Assembly (NCBI RefSeq): GCF_017377735.1
Contig: NZ_JAFVMH010000007.1
Location: 1-64,000, forward strand
DNA length: 64,000 nucleotides
Direction: 5' to 3'
From: Acetobacter garciniae
GTDB lineage: Bacteria > Pseudomonadota > Alphaproteobacteria > Acetobacterales > Acetobacteraceae
Below the pieces are notes generated by a model. The model was not told the DNA's origin. It did not search any database and saw nothing but the letters and a program-made list of their open reading frames with translations. A program made the position numbers and the translations under genes. Positions within the stretch are counted from its first letter, which is position 1. Every line of letters starts with the position of its first letter. Shown here in pieces: positions 27,856 through 36,322 of the stretch.

Positions 27856-29072
27856 TATCTGGGTCCTATTGCTATGGCGGTGTAGTAGGTGTCGCCCGTG
27901 CCGCCGACAGTGATCGTAAAGCCTTCATTGGTCCCGTTGTACTGGCTTACGTCACGTTCCGTCGCCTGCGCCGTCGTGATGCAGATGGCCGATGCGTTGG
28001 CAGAAAATGCGACGGGGAACGTAACCCACGCACCGTTTGTGGCCTGGAAAACCCACGCCTGGATAAACTGTTTTGCCGGCAGCGGTAATTCTGATGTCAG
28101 CGCGAATACATTTCCACCCGCGGTCCTGAGACGATCATCGTTACCATAGCGCAGTTCGTGATAGACAGCGGTCGGGTCCACAAACCCGATGGTCGCGTAA
28201 TCCCCCACCCCTGCAATGCTGACATGGCGAAAAATCGACTTTGCCGTGTTGGTCGCGCTAATGGACGATGTCACACCATACCCGAAGACCTCGCCCGCGC
28301 CGCCCTGGCCAAAGATATTCAGCGGGCCGGTCATTACGTCCCCAACGCGGTTGACCTTCGCACTGTTCAGGCTGCCTTCCGCCGCCTCCGCACGGGATGC
28401 CTCGTTGCTGATGGCGGCGGCCAGCCCGTTATCGACAGATTCGCGCGTGCCGGCTTCATTTGCAACGGCAGCCGCACGGATCGCGGCCTCCGCCGTAAGG
28501 CCGGCGGTCACGAACGCGGTGCTGGCCGCCATGGCCGAACTGTCCCCCGCCGCCGCGGTGGGAACGCTTATCGCGCCACCGAACGTGACAGCACCCGTTA
28601 CCGCCTGCACCTTCCCCGACGCCAGCAGCAGGTAGCGCGTATCGCTCTGGGCCTGGGTGATATAGCCTGCGAACAGACTCTGCCACGCAGCCCCCGTCAC
28701 CCCGGGAACGGATGTGTTGGCATCCGTGGTGGAAACCCAGAACGTGCCCGCAACCGCGCCCGAGACAATGGCCCCGGCCGGATACCCCCCGATGGCGGCG
28801 GCAAATGTCGCATCATACGGGCCGAGATAGCCAGCCTGCAGCACCTGGAGCGCGCGGGAAATACGGTTGAGAAAGCCGTTCATGTCCTGCCCGCGCGGTG
28901 GCACACCGCCTGCGGCGCGGGCGATAAAGGTCTCGGGCGGGAAGCCAAGGGCGATGGAGGCACTGCCATCGCCCGGCGTGGCCTGTGTTGCGGGGACTGC
29001 GGCGATATCCCCCGCGCTGGCCTGCGCGCCTACCGGGGTCTCGAACTTCCCCAGATCGTCAGATTGTTTCAT
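27855..29072 (-). CDS. Phage tail fibre protein
   Basis: 405-residue protein. The N-terminal third (GVPPRGQDMNGFLNRISRALQ; YPAGAIVSGAVAGTFWVST) is typical of fibre proteins that attach to the baseplate. The middle has an Ala/Glu helical repeat (EAAIRAAAVANEAGTRE). The C-terminal part (FIQAWVFQATNGAWVTFPVAF ... GFTITVGGTG) looks like a receptor-binding tip domain. The start at 29072 overlaps the stop of the DUF2612 gene (ATGA). A longer frame upstream is a shadow of that gene. Confidence 0.78.
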   Translation of the reverse strand: MKQSDDLGKFETPVGAQASAGDIAAVPATQATPGDGSASIALGFPPETFIARAAGGVPPRGQDMNGFLNRISRALQVLQAGYLGPYDATFAAAIGGYPAGAIVSGAVAGTFWVSTTDANTSVPGVTGAAWQSLFAGYITQAQSDTRYLLLASGKVQAVTGAVTFGGAISVPTAAAGDSSAMAASTAFVTAGLTAEAAIRAAAVANEAGTRESVDNGLAAAISNEASRAEAAEGSLNSAKVNRVGDVMTGPLNIFGQGGAGEVFGYGVTSSISATNTAKSIFRHVSIAGVGDYATIGFVDPTAVYHELRYGNDDRLRTAGGNVFALTSELPLPAKQFIQAWVFQATNGAWVTFPVAFSANASAICITTAQATERDVSQYNGTNEGFTITVGGTGDTYYTAIAIGPR

Positions 29073-29647
29073 CAGCTTGCACTCTCGATCGCGTAGGATA
29101 CGCCAACACCCGCCGGGCGGGGCAGCACGCCGCTGTTCTGGATGATGCTGATCTGCACATCCGTCGGCACGAAATTGAAGACATAGGTCATGGTCATGTC
29201 GCCATTGTCGCGCACCCACACATCGCCCTGGCCCGCAAACAGCGTCATGGCGATGAGGTTGAGCGAGAAAATGGAACAGTCCGCGATATTGGCCAGCGCT
29301 TTTGCGTAGATAAGCTGGCGGTAGCCATCGTCGGACAGGGCGAAATTGGTGGTGGTGGCCTGGCCCGTATACCACGGCGCCTGGTCGAACCCGCCTTCCG
29401 TCAGGTCATTGGCCTCGGCAAAGCCGAGATAGGTCTCCGAACTGATGCTGAGCACGCGCGCTACGCCGACAATGCGCCCCCATACGTCCAGGCCGAACCC
29501 CCGGGCCGTCTGCACATTCCAGACCAGCGTGTACCACTGCTCGATCAGTGCCGCCGGGTCCAGCGCCTGGTTCCATGCCGCGATCATCGTGCACAGGCTG
29601 GGGCTGTTGGCGTATTGCGACAGGATCGTCTGTTCGATATTGCGCAT
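29072..29647 (-). CDS. DUF2612 baseplate protein
   Basis: 191-residue structural protein with N-terminal SQYANSPSLCTMIAAWNQALDP, then GFGLDVWGRIVGVAR and YRQLIYAKALANIADCS. These are typical of DUF2612 proteins that follow baseplate J in contractile-tail phages and correspond to the wedge arm. It overlaps the J stop by ATGA at 29647. Confidence 0.8.
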   Translation of the reverse strand: MRNIEQTILSQYANSPSLCTMIAAWNQALDPAALIEQWYTLVWNVQTARGFGLDVWGRIVGVARVLSISSETYLGFAEANDLTEGGFDQAPWYTGQATTTNFALSDDGYRQLIYAKALANIADCSIFSLNLIAMTLFAGQGDVWVRDNGDMTMTYVFNFVPTDVQISIIQNSGVLPRPAGVGVSYAIESAS

Positions 29648-30864
29648 CAGGACACCGTAACCGCGATCGAGCCCGCTTCCAGCGTGGGGATCTGCCCGAT
29701 CGTCATGGGGGTGGTAAAGCCGGTGGGGTTTGCCGTCGTGCCTGTCGTGATCTCGATAATCTGCACCCAGGCCCCCAGTGCGGCCACCGCAGCGTAATAG
29801 GAACTGGCAAAGACAGTCCCGCCAATGGTGGCGTTGGGATCGGCCGCGAAGGCCGTCAGGATGGCGCCTTGCACATCGGTCGCGGCGGTGGAGGGCACGG
29901 CCGCACTGTTCCGGAGCGTGACTGCGAAATAGAGCGGCGTATCCACGGCCCGGCTGAAGGTGACGGTATAGCTGGGCGGCGTGCTGTAGGCGCTGCTGGG
30001 GTCGCTCACACTCACGCTGGTGGTGCCGGTATAGCCGCAGCCGGGCGGTTTCTTGCCCAGAATGGCCAGGGCCACGTCCTGATCCGTGCCGCCGTTGACG
30101 CATACATACAGGCTGTGGGCCGCAAGGCTGACACCGCCGATCGTGACCGGCTCTGCCGTGCTGTTGTCGGCCACATAGGCGGCCGTAACACCCTCCACCC
30201 CCTGCACCGCCCCGGCAAGGGCGTTGAGCGAACCCAGCGCGTTCGCCGCGACCGAGGCCGCACGCCGTTTTTCGAACGCCACGCGCCCTTCCTGCGCCAT
30301 GCCAGTGACACCCGCCGCCGGGTTGGCGACCGATGTCAGCCCCGGCACGGACTGGTAGACACCCACGGTCTGCGCCGGGCACGGAACGGGCCCCGTCCGG
30401 GTGCATGAAAAGGTGCCCACACCCGTGCCTGTGCCGTCCAGCACCACAGCGCCATCCGCCGCGTAGGTATTGCCGCTGCTGTCCTTGACCAGCGTGCCCT
30501 GGGGCACCACCGTACCAGCCGCCCCCGTGCAGATGACCGTGACCACCGTAGCCGTGGCCCCCTTGCGCGACAGGAAATAGATGTTGCCGATCGCGTCCTG
30601 CATGCGGCCAGACGCACGGGCGGGGTCCACACCGTTGAAGACGGCCAGCATCTGGTCATACGCATCGCCCAGGGCGGCGGTAAAGGAGGTGGCAAGCTGC
30701 CCCTGCGGCGTGGACAGGTCCGTGTTCAGCACATTGCCGAACGCGGCGTTCAGGTCCGCCAGCACGCCCGCCAGGATATCGCTCTGGGCGGGGGCGACAA
30801 AGCCCGTATCCGAAAACAGGGGTGCGGGAACGGAGGTGGTTCCGATAGAGCTAGAATCCGACAC
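29647..30864 (-). CDS. Baseplate J-like wedge protein
   Basis: 405-residue protein with the J-like order. The N-terminus has DILAGVLADLNAAFG and TDLSTPQGQLATSFTAALGD. The centre has FLSRKGATATVVTVICTGAAGTVVPQGTLVKDSSGNTYAADG (in overlapping blocks). Then come GRVAFEKRRAASVAANALGSLNALAGAVQGVEGVTAAYV and a C-terminal AWVQIIEITTG. It forms the wedge ring of the baseplate. GTG at 30864 is the only plausible start and lies inside the end of the upstream gene (14-base overlap). Confidence 0.88.
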   Translation of the reverse strand: MSDSSSIGTTSVPAPLFSDTGFVAPAQSDILAGVLADLNAAFGNVLNTDLSTPQGQLATSFTAALGDAYDQMLAVFNGVDPARASGRMQDAIGNIYFLSRKGATATVVTVICTGAAGTVVPQGTLVKDSSGNTYAADGAVVLDGTGTGVGTFSCTRTGPVPCPAQTVGVYQSVPGLTSVANPAAGVTGMAQEGRVAFEKRRAASVAANALGSLNALAGAVQGVEGVTAAYVADNSTAEPVTIGGVSLAAHSLYVCVNGGTDQDVALAILGKKPPGCGYTGTTSVSVSDPSSAYSTPPSYTVTFSRAVDTPLYFAVTLRNSAAVPSTAATDVQGAILTAFAADPNATIGGTVFASSYYAAVAALGAWVQIIEITTGTTANPTGFTTPMTIGQIPTLEAGSIAVTVS

Positions 30865-31204
30865 TGTCTGTTGTCCCGTCAGAGGTTGTTACAAGCAGGG
30901 CGCCGGCAAGCCTGCGGTCGCCCCCCAGCGCTGTCAGCACGCAGCGCGCGCTGGCCACACCGGGCACGGCCAGCGCCACCGCCTGGGCCTGGGCGCGAAA
31001 GACCGACGCGGATTGCGCCCGCCCCAGAATGGTGCCCGCATAGGCCAGGCCCTTTGCGGTGTCGTACCAGCATTCCCCCACAAAAACCCGCACGGCGCAG
31101 GCCACGTCCTGCGTGATGGAATACGGGTCCGACGCCACGGCGATATTGCCGCCGGCATCCAGCACCAGGTCCCAGGTCGTTCTGTCCAGAAGCAGGGTTT
31201 GCAT
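30851..31204 (-). CDS. gpW/gp25-like baseplate wedge protein (Mu gp46-like)
   Basis: 117-residue protein. LLLDRTTWDLVLDAGGNIAVASDPYSITQDVACAVRVFVGECWYD (read in blocks) is the typical start of the gp46/gp25 wedge family, and LGRAQSASVFRAQAQAVALAVPGVASARCVLTAL fits the rest. The start at 31204 was chosen because the family begins at this Met; the longer frame upstream crosses a terminator. Confidence 0.8.
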   Translation of the reverse strand: MQTLLLDRTTWDLVLDAGGNIAVASDPYSITQDVACAVRVFVGECWYDTAKGLAYAGTILGRAQSASVFRAQAQAVALAVPGVASARCVLTALGGDRRLAGALLVTTSDGTTDSVGF

Positions 31205-31215
31205 GAGGCATCCAT

Positions 31216-31241
31216 AAAAAAAGCCGCCCCGAAGGACGGCT
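31216..31241 (-). terminator. Rho-independent terminator inside the tail module
   Basis: On the minus strand AGCCGTCC-TTCG-GGGCGGCT is followed by seven T residues. It lies between the spike gene and the wedge gene, so it may be attenuating, or read through with antitermination. Confidence 0.75.
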
Positions 31242-31286
31242 GCATGAAAAGGCGGAAGGAGCGGGGCCGGCACTGTCGTTCGCCCG

Positions 31287-31928
31287 CTACTGCGGGGCTC
31301 CGGTGCTGGCGGAACCGGCCTGCACGCCCGAATGGGTATGGCTTTCAAGGCTGATGGACCCGGCCTTGACATCCCCGCCCGCACTGACGGCCCCCTGCAC
31401 GTTCAGCGCGCAGTTGATCTGGCATTGCGCGGCGTCGATCACGAAGCGGCCTTTGGTGTGCACGTGCACGTCACCCCCCACCCAGCCGATATATTCCGTT
31501 GGCGCGGCGTTGAGCAGGCCGCCCAGATAGACGGCATCGGCCATGTCATGCTGGCGGAAGGACCCGGGGGCCGAAGCCGCGCGCGTGGCCTTGACGTTGG
31601 AAATATCGCGCCCGCTAATAAGGATATACCCGATATCGCCCACGCAGGGGTCGCATATGATGGCGCAGCTTCCCCCCTGCAGGCGGATATAGGGCACGTT
31701 GTGTATGATCCCGTGCGGAACGGGGCGGCCCGCGCCATCCTGCTGGTGAACCATGGGCTGCACATCGACAAAGCCCACCGCCGCAACACCACCCCCGTTG
31801 ACCGCGCGGACCTGCACCGGCAAGGGCGTGCCGAGCATGGACAGGACCCGGCGAATGGCCGCGTTCATGGCGTTGAAGGGGCTTTGCGCGTCCTCTGGCC
31901 GTTGGGAGCCGATCAGGTCATTGTGCAA
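31287..31928 (-). CDS. Gp138-family membrane-puncturing spike protein
   Basis: 213-residue spike. FNAMNAAIRRVLSMLGTPLPVQVRAV and GGGVAAVGFVDVQPMVHQQDGAGRPVPH (read in blocks) are the OB-fold part of the family. GGSCAIICDPCVGDIGYILI follows, and the C-terminus has a beta-helix-like stretch (CQINCALNVQGAVSAGGDVKAGSIS) ending SHTHSG, which often binds a metal at the tip. The TTG at 31928 matches family N-termini and overlaps the hub stop. An ATG at 31868 is possible. The frame continues far upstream but only as a shadow. Confidence 0.82.
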   Translation of the reverse strand: MHNDLIGSQRPEDAQSPFNAMNAAIRRVLSMLGTPLPVQVRAVNGGGVAAVGFVDVQPMVHQQDGAGRPVPHGIIHNVPYIRLQGGSCAIICDPCVGDIGYILISGRDISNVKATRAASAPGSFRQHDMADAVYLGGLLNAAPTEYIGWVGGDVHVHTKGRFVIDAAQCQINCALNVQGAVSAGGDVKAGSISLESHTHSGVQAGSASTGAPQ

Positions 31929-32880
31929 AATTCTGCCCGGCAAGACTGGGCCTTGCCGCCTCCACTGTTGTTGTCCACGCACCACCCGGCGTTTCTGATT
32001 GCAGGTCGTGCGCCACACTCTGCACCACCCACACGCCGTTGGACGGCGGCAGAATGCCACCCCCTGCGACACTGCCCACCTGCCCGGCCCCGTTGGCCCA
32101 GGCAGCCGGAGAATACGGGCTGTCCAGGCGCACCAGATCGCGAAACCCGATGGAGGGTGTGAACACGCTCCGAAATCCCACGCCGTACTGGCTGTAGCTG
32201 GGGTAGCCGATCAGCCCCGTCGCCGCCGAAATTTCCGGCACGTCCTGCCCACCCGCCTGCGCTGGCACCGCATAGGGCCAGATGGATAAAAGCCCCATGC
32301 CGATATGGTAGGTAATATTGGCCGCCCGCGCGCAGGCGTCGATCTGTTCCAGCGCCGCCCCCTTGTAATACACCCCACCGGCCAGCGCCGTATCGACGCC
32401 GTTATTGGCAAAGCCCAGCCCCGCCTTGGCCGCCAGCGCGCCCATGACGACGGACACCGCCACATCCGCATTGAACGATGTGGGGGCCACGGGGGCGGCG
32501 GCAGGAATGGCCGTGGAAAGGGCCTGGATTTCAAAGGCGATATCGGGGGCGGTGTTGTAATCGACAAACGCTTCGGTAATGCCGCCCGCAAACACAAGGG
32601 GCAGCACGGTTCCGTCATCCCCCGCCATGACCGCCACGGTGTTCAGCCCCTGCGCCACCACCCCGGCCTGGGCCACGGACAGGCGGTTCATGGTCTGCAG
32701 ATCCATGCCCTGCACGCGCAGGCGGCACATCATGCCGGTTTCAAGCCCGGTGCTGAGAATATGGCAGGCCACGCAATGTCCGGTCAGGGTCAGCGACGGC
32801 GCACCCTGCGCCCCGAACCCGCCATCGGCAAAAGCAATGGTGATATCGATGCGTTTCCTGGCCAGAGCGGTTTCAGACAT
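31918..32880 (-). CDS. Baseplate hub protein (gp27/gp44-like)
   Basis: 320-residue protein. LSVAQAGVVAQGLNTVAVMAGDDGTVLPLVFAGGITEAFVDYN (read in blocks) is typical of the hub family. It is followed by CARAANITYHIGMGLLSIWPY and the C-terminal GVWVVQSVAHDLQSETPGGAWTTTVE. The hub is a trimer that links tail tube and spike. The start at 32880 follows GGAGG by six bases. Confidence 0.75.
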   Translation of the reverse strand: MSETALARKRIDITIAFADGGFGAQGAPSLTLTGHCVACHILSTGLETGMMCRLRVQGMDLQTMNRLSVAQAGVVAQGLNTVAVMAGDDGTVLPLVFAGGITEAFVDYNTAPDIAFEIQALSTAIPAAAPVAPTSFNADVAVSVVMGALAAKAGLGFANNGVDTALAGGVYYKGAALEQIDACARAANITYHIGMGLLSIWPYAVPAQAGGQDVPEISAATGLIGYPSYSQYGVGFRSVFTPSIGFRDLVRLDSPYSPAAWANGAGQVGSVAGGGILPPSNGVWVVQSVAHDLQSETPGGAWTTTVEAARPSLAGQNFAQ

Positions 32881-33208
32881 TCTGGCCTCCGTCTCCGCCC
32901 TGCACCTGGGTGTGAACGCCCGGGGCATAGACGAGCACGAAGCGCGACCCCAGTTCGGTATAAGACGGGTCGGATATGCCCTGCATGTCGCAAAAGGCGA
33001 AATCGCCCGGCAGGCCGAAATAGCTCTTGCGCACCAGCCAGGTGCGATCCTGGCAGAGTACGCCCGCCAGCAGCATGGTGCCGTCGAGTGTCAGCGTCAT
33101 GTAAAGCCCCGTACTGTTCTGGCGCAGGTCGATCTGCACCATATGGCCGGACAGGGGAACCTGCACGCTCTGGGCGGCCACGGGGCTGAGCGGAACAAGC
33201 TGCGCCAT
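32873..33208 (-). CDS. Baseplate plug/hub-associated small protein
   Basis: 111-residue beta-rich protein. GHMVQIDLRQNSTGLYMTLTLDGTMLLAGVLCQDR and FGLPGDFAFCDMQG (read in blocks) match small 'cyanophage-type baseplate plug' proteins that precede the hub in such tails. Overlaps the hub gene by 8 bases and the upstream gene by one. Confidence 0.6.
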   Translation of the reverse strand: MAQLVPLSPVAAQSVQVPLSGHMVQIDLRQNSTGLYMTLTLDGTMLLAGVLCQDRTWLVRKSYFGLPGDFAFCDMQGISDPSYTELGSRFVLVYAPGVHTQVQGGDGGQNV

Positions 33209-33951
33209 CAGAAAAACCCCCCGCTGGTTGCGGCTTCGATCTGGCTGGCATCCGTCGCCTGCACGGTGCCGCCATTCTGCACCGGGGCACCCGCCGGGCT
33301 TGCCGTACCCCCCGCAATACTGCCCGCACCCAGCCGCACTTCCTGCAAGAGCAGTTCCGCCCAGAGCAGGGTCACGCCGCGATGGGCTTCCCGCCGCAGG
33401 CTGTAGCCGACCACATTGACATTGGCGTAGGTCGTCTCCGGTGTGGTGACATGGTAAAGGCCCAGATCGGCCACCAGATTATCCAGCGCCTGCAGGAACC
33501 CGCGCCGGATGGTCAGCGCCGCTGACGGCCCGATCCCGCTGGACAGGCCCGTCAGCGCGGCGGCAGAGGCCAGCAGGTCGGTCATGCCCGCGCCACCCGG
33601 CCCCGCACTGGTGCCGTCGCACAGCATTTCCACCCGGTAGCGGGCAGGGGCGCGCACCTTGTTGTAGGACAGGAACGAGCCGTTCTCCAGCGGGGCCGTG
33701 GCAATGGTGCCGCCCGCCTGCACATCCAGCGCCCTGACCCGCCCCGATGTAACCACCGGCTGGTTATCGCTGGTAAAAATGCCCCATTGCGTATCCGCCC
33801 AGCCGATCAGGGTGTCATCCAGCGTGGTGGCCAGCGTGACCGAGGCCGAAGCCCGCACCCCTGCCGCCACGGACTGGCCCAGCAATGTAGGAACCCCCGC
33901 GGCCACGGGCACGCTCCAGGCCGCAGGCAAGCTGACAGGAAGAAGCGCCAT
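33208..33951 (-). CDS. Tail/baseplate protein between tape measure and plug
   Basis: 247-residue phage protein not firmly assigned. LDDTLIGWADTQWGIFTSDNQPVV, APLENGSFLSYNKVRAPARYRVEML and a C-terminal low-complexity stretch are visible. Its place between the tape measure and hub is that of a distal tail (Dit-like) or hub-associated protein. Either ATG 33951 or ATG 33966 may be the start; neither has a strong ribosome site. Confidence 0.65.
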   Translation of the reverse strand: MALLPVSLPAAWSVPVAAGVPTLLGQSVAAGVRASASVTLATTLDDTLIGWADTQWGIFTSDNQPVVTSGRVRALDVQAGGTIATAPLENGSFLSYNKVRAPARYRVEMLCDGTSAGPGGAGMTDLLASAAALTGLSSGIGPSAALTIRRGFLQALDNLVADLGLYHVTTPETTYANVNVVGYSLRREAHRGVTLLWAELLLQEVRLGAGSIAGGTASPAGAPVQNGGTVQATDASQIEAATSGGFF

Positions 33952-34015
33952 GCGAAAAACTTTCATGCAAGGTGAAAAACACGGGCAGCAGCAGAAGCAG
34001 CAGACAGGGGGCCCT

Positions 34016-35287
34016 TCAGCGTATGCCGAAATTGCTTTGCCTGGCCTGCATCTTCAACGTATGGAGCTGGCGTTCCACCTGCTCGCCCACAGCCTGGGCA
34101 ACGCCACCGGGGGTGCTGACGCTCACGGATGCGTTGACATGGGTTGCGGGCTCATCCCATCGGGGCCCGCTGGGCAAGGCGGCGGCCCGTTCGGTCGCAA
34201 GCTCCGTCTGGGCCAGGTAATCAGCAACGCCCGCATGGATAAGACCCGTGTGGACAAGACCCATCGTGCCCGGCATGGCGTGCTCACCCGCTGTGGCCGC
34301 CATAAGGGAGCGGGGACCGCCACCCCCGGCCTCTGCGGCCCCGGGTGCGCGAAGACCCCGCGGTGCAGAATGACTGCCGGCCGATGCCCCGCCACCTGCC
34401 AGCCCGGCATCGAACGACCCCGCCCCCTGCCCCACAGAAACGCCGGCCATTGACGGGAAAACCCCTGGTCGGGCCGCCATCATGCCGGAACGACCTTCCC
34501 TGCCCCGCCAGCCATGGCCGCCTGTTGCCGAAGCAGAAGCCCTGTCGGCACGCCAGCGCGCGGCCCCCCATTGCGCCATGCCGTGGCCCAGCCCGAACGG
34601 GCCGGGGCTGGCGGCATTCGCCTGCGGGCCAAGCAGCGCCACCCACGGGTTCTGTCCGCCGGTCCACCCGCCCCCCGCAAGCTTGGCCGCCGGCACGCGT
34701 AGGACTGACAAACCAGCCTCATCACGGCCCACGGATCGCATGGCGTCGCGCAGGCGCCCCGCGCTGGGCGGCGTCACCGGCACAAATGGCAATGCATCTG
34801 ACGGGCCGTTCGCAATCCTGTTGAAAAAATTGTCCGATATGTCGCGAGAAAGCCCGGACGACATGCGGCGGGGAGCAGACACGCCACCGCCGGCACGCCG
34901 CCCCACCATAGGGGAGGCCCAAGCCACCCGCGTCCCGCGCGGCCCGGTGGCGGTGGGGCCGCCAAAAGCCCCGCCACGCGCATGGGCCAGCAGGGCGCGC
35001 AGCCCCGCGAGCACACCGGACAGGGCCGCACCCTCACCCTGCCCCGTATCCGCCGCATGAGGGGTGACCAAAGCTGCATCCACACTCCCGGTCGGAATCA
35101 AAAACCGGTGTCCGTGCATGGATGGGTCAGAACGAAAACCCGCAGCCCCCCCTGCGTCACGGCCTTGTGCCAGACGGCCTGCGCGGTAGCGCCGCAGGGC
35201 TGCCAGCAGGGCTACAAAGCCCATAACGGGCCTTGGGTGCAAGCCGGGGCCAGGCCGGGTGTTCAGCGCGTTCAGAATGGTTGCCAT
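34016..35287 (-). CDS. Short tape measure protein candidate
   Basis: 423-residue Gly/Ala/Arg-rich protein starting three bases after the end of the frameshifted chaperone frame, which is the standard place of the tape measure gene. The C-terminus has YLAQTELATERAAALPSGPRW and GVAQAVGEQVERQLHTLKMQARQSNFGI, typical helical ends. If it is the full tape measure, the tail would be short (tape measures give roughly 0.15 nm per residue, so about 60 nm). Low-complexity character makes family assignment weak. Confidence 0.65.
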   Translation of the reverse strand: MATILNALNTRPGPGLHPRPVMGFVALLAALRRYRAGRLAQGRDAGGAAGFRSDPSMHGHRFLIPTGSVDAALVTPHAADTGQGEGAALSGVLAGLRALLAHARGGAFGGPTATGPRGTRVAWASPMVGRRAGGGVSAPRRMSSGLSRDISDNFFNRIANGPSDALPFVPVTPPSAGRLRDAMRSVGRDEAGLSVLRVPAAKLAGGGWTGGQNPWVALLGPQANAASPGPFGLGHGMAQWGAARWRADRASASATGGHGWRGREGRSGMMAARPGVFPSMAGVSVGQGAGSFDAGLAGGGASAGSHSAPRGLRAPGAAEAGGGGPRSLMAATAGEHAMPGTMGLVHTGLIHAGVADYLAQTELATERAAALPSGPRWDEPATHVNASVSVSTPGGVAQAVGEQVERQLHTLKMQARQSNFGIR

Positions 35288-35290
35288 GCT

Positions 35291-35886
35291 CTACCTGTTG
35301 AAGCGTTTGACCAGCGCCATTTCCAGCAGGTCTTCAAAATCCTCGCTGTCATAGATGGTCTGGAGTTCATGCAGGCTCGCCAGCCCTTCGGAAACGACCA
35401 GCCCGTGGCGTGGTTCTACAGTGGCGTATCGGGCGGCAGGTCGCTGTCGGGCTGAGCCAGAAGGCCGCTCAGCAGGGAGAACAACTGGCTGACGCCCTTG
35501 AAAAAATCCACGTGCAGGGCAAAGGCTTCCTTTTGCAGCCAGCCCACGGTGGGAATTTCCTCGATATCGCTGTCATGCAGGGCACGCCGCAGGGCCGGGT
35601 TGGCGGGATCGGGCTGCACGCTGATACAGCGCATCAGCTCATCGATCAGCGCGTCCATGCGCGCGGGCTCCATCGCGCCGAAAATACCTAGGCCCACCGC
35701 CGCAACTCCGGCAAGCCCCGCCCCTTCGGCAAGGCCGGGAATATCCCCGCCGCCGGCAATGGCGGCCTGCAAACAGTGCCGCCCCCACCGGTCCGCCTGG
35801 ATGGCGGGCATGCGGGTAATGACGAACCGCTTGCCGTAATCGGCCCCGTCCTGGCCGACCGTTACCGTCACTTCGCGGATCGCCAT
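35291..35886 (-). CDS. Tail assembly chaperone, -1 frameshifted long form (gpGT-like)
   Basis: Predicted fusion product of about 197 residues made by -1 frameshifting at 35500-35506. After the slip, the -1 frame stays open for 69 codons and ends with TAG at 35291-35293, three bases before the tape measure ATG at 35287. The extension ends VSEGLASLHELQTIYDSEDF followed by an acidic-basic helix (EDLLEMALVKRFNR). That looks like a real protein segment, unlike the random Arg/Pro-rich stretch before it. In lambda-type tails, the G and GT forms coat the tape measure during assembly. The arrangement G, slip site, T, tape measure is fully kept here. Confidence 0.8.
35416..35886 (-). CDS. Tail assembly chaperone, short form (gpG-like)
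   Basis: 156-residue protein between the tail tube and the tape measure. REVTVTVGQDGADYGKRFVITRMPAIQADRWG and a C-terminal helical part (KEAFALHVDFFKGVSQLFSLLSGLL) resemble phage tail assembly chaperones of contractile tails. The start at 35886 (ATG) overlaps the tube stop (TGATG). The stop at 35416 is bypassed when ribosomes slip at 35500-35506. Confidence 0.75.
   Translation of the reverse strand: MAIREVTVTVGQDGADYGKRFVITRMPAIQADRWGRHCLQAAIAGGGDIPGLAEGAGLAGVAAVGLGIFGAMEPARMDALIDELMRCISVQPDPANPALRRALHDSDIEEIPTVGWLQKEAFALHVDFFKGVSQLFSLLSGLLAQPDSDLPPDTPL
35500..35506 (-). promoter_or_regulatory. Programmed -1 ribosomal frameshift site T TTT TTC
   Basis: The heptamer fits the X-XXY-YYZ rule exactly in the chaperone reading frame: the preceding codon is GAT, then TTT and TTC. 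Nine bases downstream begins AGCCAG, which can pair with CTGGCT 24 bases further on. An alternative stem CTGAGC/GCTCAG overlaps it. Either could be the stimulatory hairpin. Confidence 0.8.
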
Positions 35887-36320
35887 CACACACCTGCCGG
35901 GTAGACAGCCTGCCAGCGTACGGAAAACCGGCGGTCCTGCAACACGCGTCCCGCACTGGGCATGGCGGCCAGGGCGTGCAGCACGCCGTTGACCAGCGTA
36001 TATTTACGCCCCGTGGACTGGAGCGTAACCTCCGCCCCCAGCCGGTAGAGTGCGCGGGCCGTCTGCTGGGCGGCCAGGATGGCTTCGAACACCAGCACGC
36101 TGTCGCTGCTGGCGGACAGGACAATGGCCTGGTCCACCGGGCTGGGCACCCAGCCCGCGTTCAGGTAGCCATCGATCGACATTTCGCTTTCCGAACAGAT
36201 CTGCTCGGCGGTTTCCCACGCGCGGTCGGTAGCGAAGTTCTGCAACGTGACGGGCGCGTTATACAGGCCCGGCACCGTAATGGTGAAAATGGCGTTGGCC
36301 GCCGTAATATCGAGCGCCAT
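35886..36320 (-). CDS. DUF3277 tail tube protein
   Basis: 144-residue tail tube protein. It begins ITAANAIFTITVPGLYNAPVTLQNFATDRAWE (read in blocks) and contains MSIDGYLNAGWVP and VLSASSDSVLVFEAILAAQ, typical of DUF3277 proteins of contractile phages. It follows the sheath gene with a two-base gap and forms the inner tube. Confidence 0.85.
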   Translation of the reverse strand: MALDITAANAIFTITVPGLYNAPVTLQNFATDRAWETAEQICSESEMSIDGYLNAGWVPSPVDQAIVLSASSDSVLVFEAILAAQQTARALYRLGAEVTLQSTGRKYTLVNGVLHALAAMPSAGRVLQDRRFSVRWQAVYPAGV

Positions 36321-36322
36321 GC

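Noticed and set aside
31928-32072. Upstream extension of the Gp138 spike frame
   Set aside because: It overlaps the end of the hub gene in another frame and is Arg/Cys-rich without conservation; the TTG at 31928 matches family N-termini.
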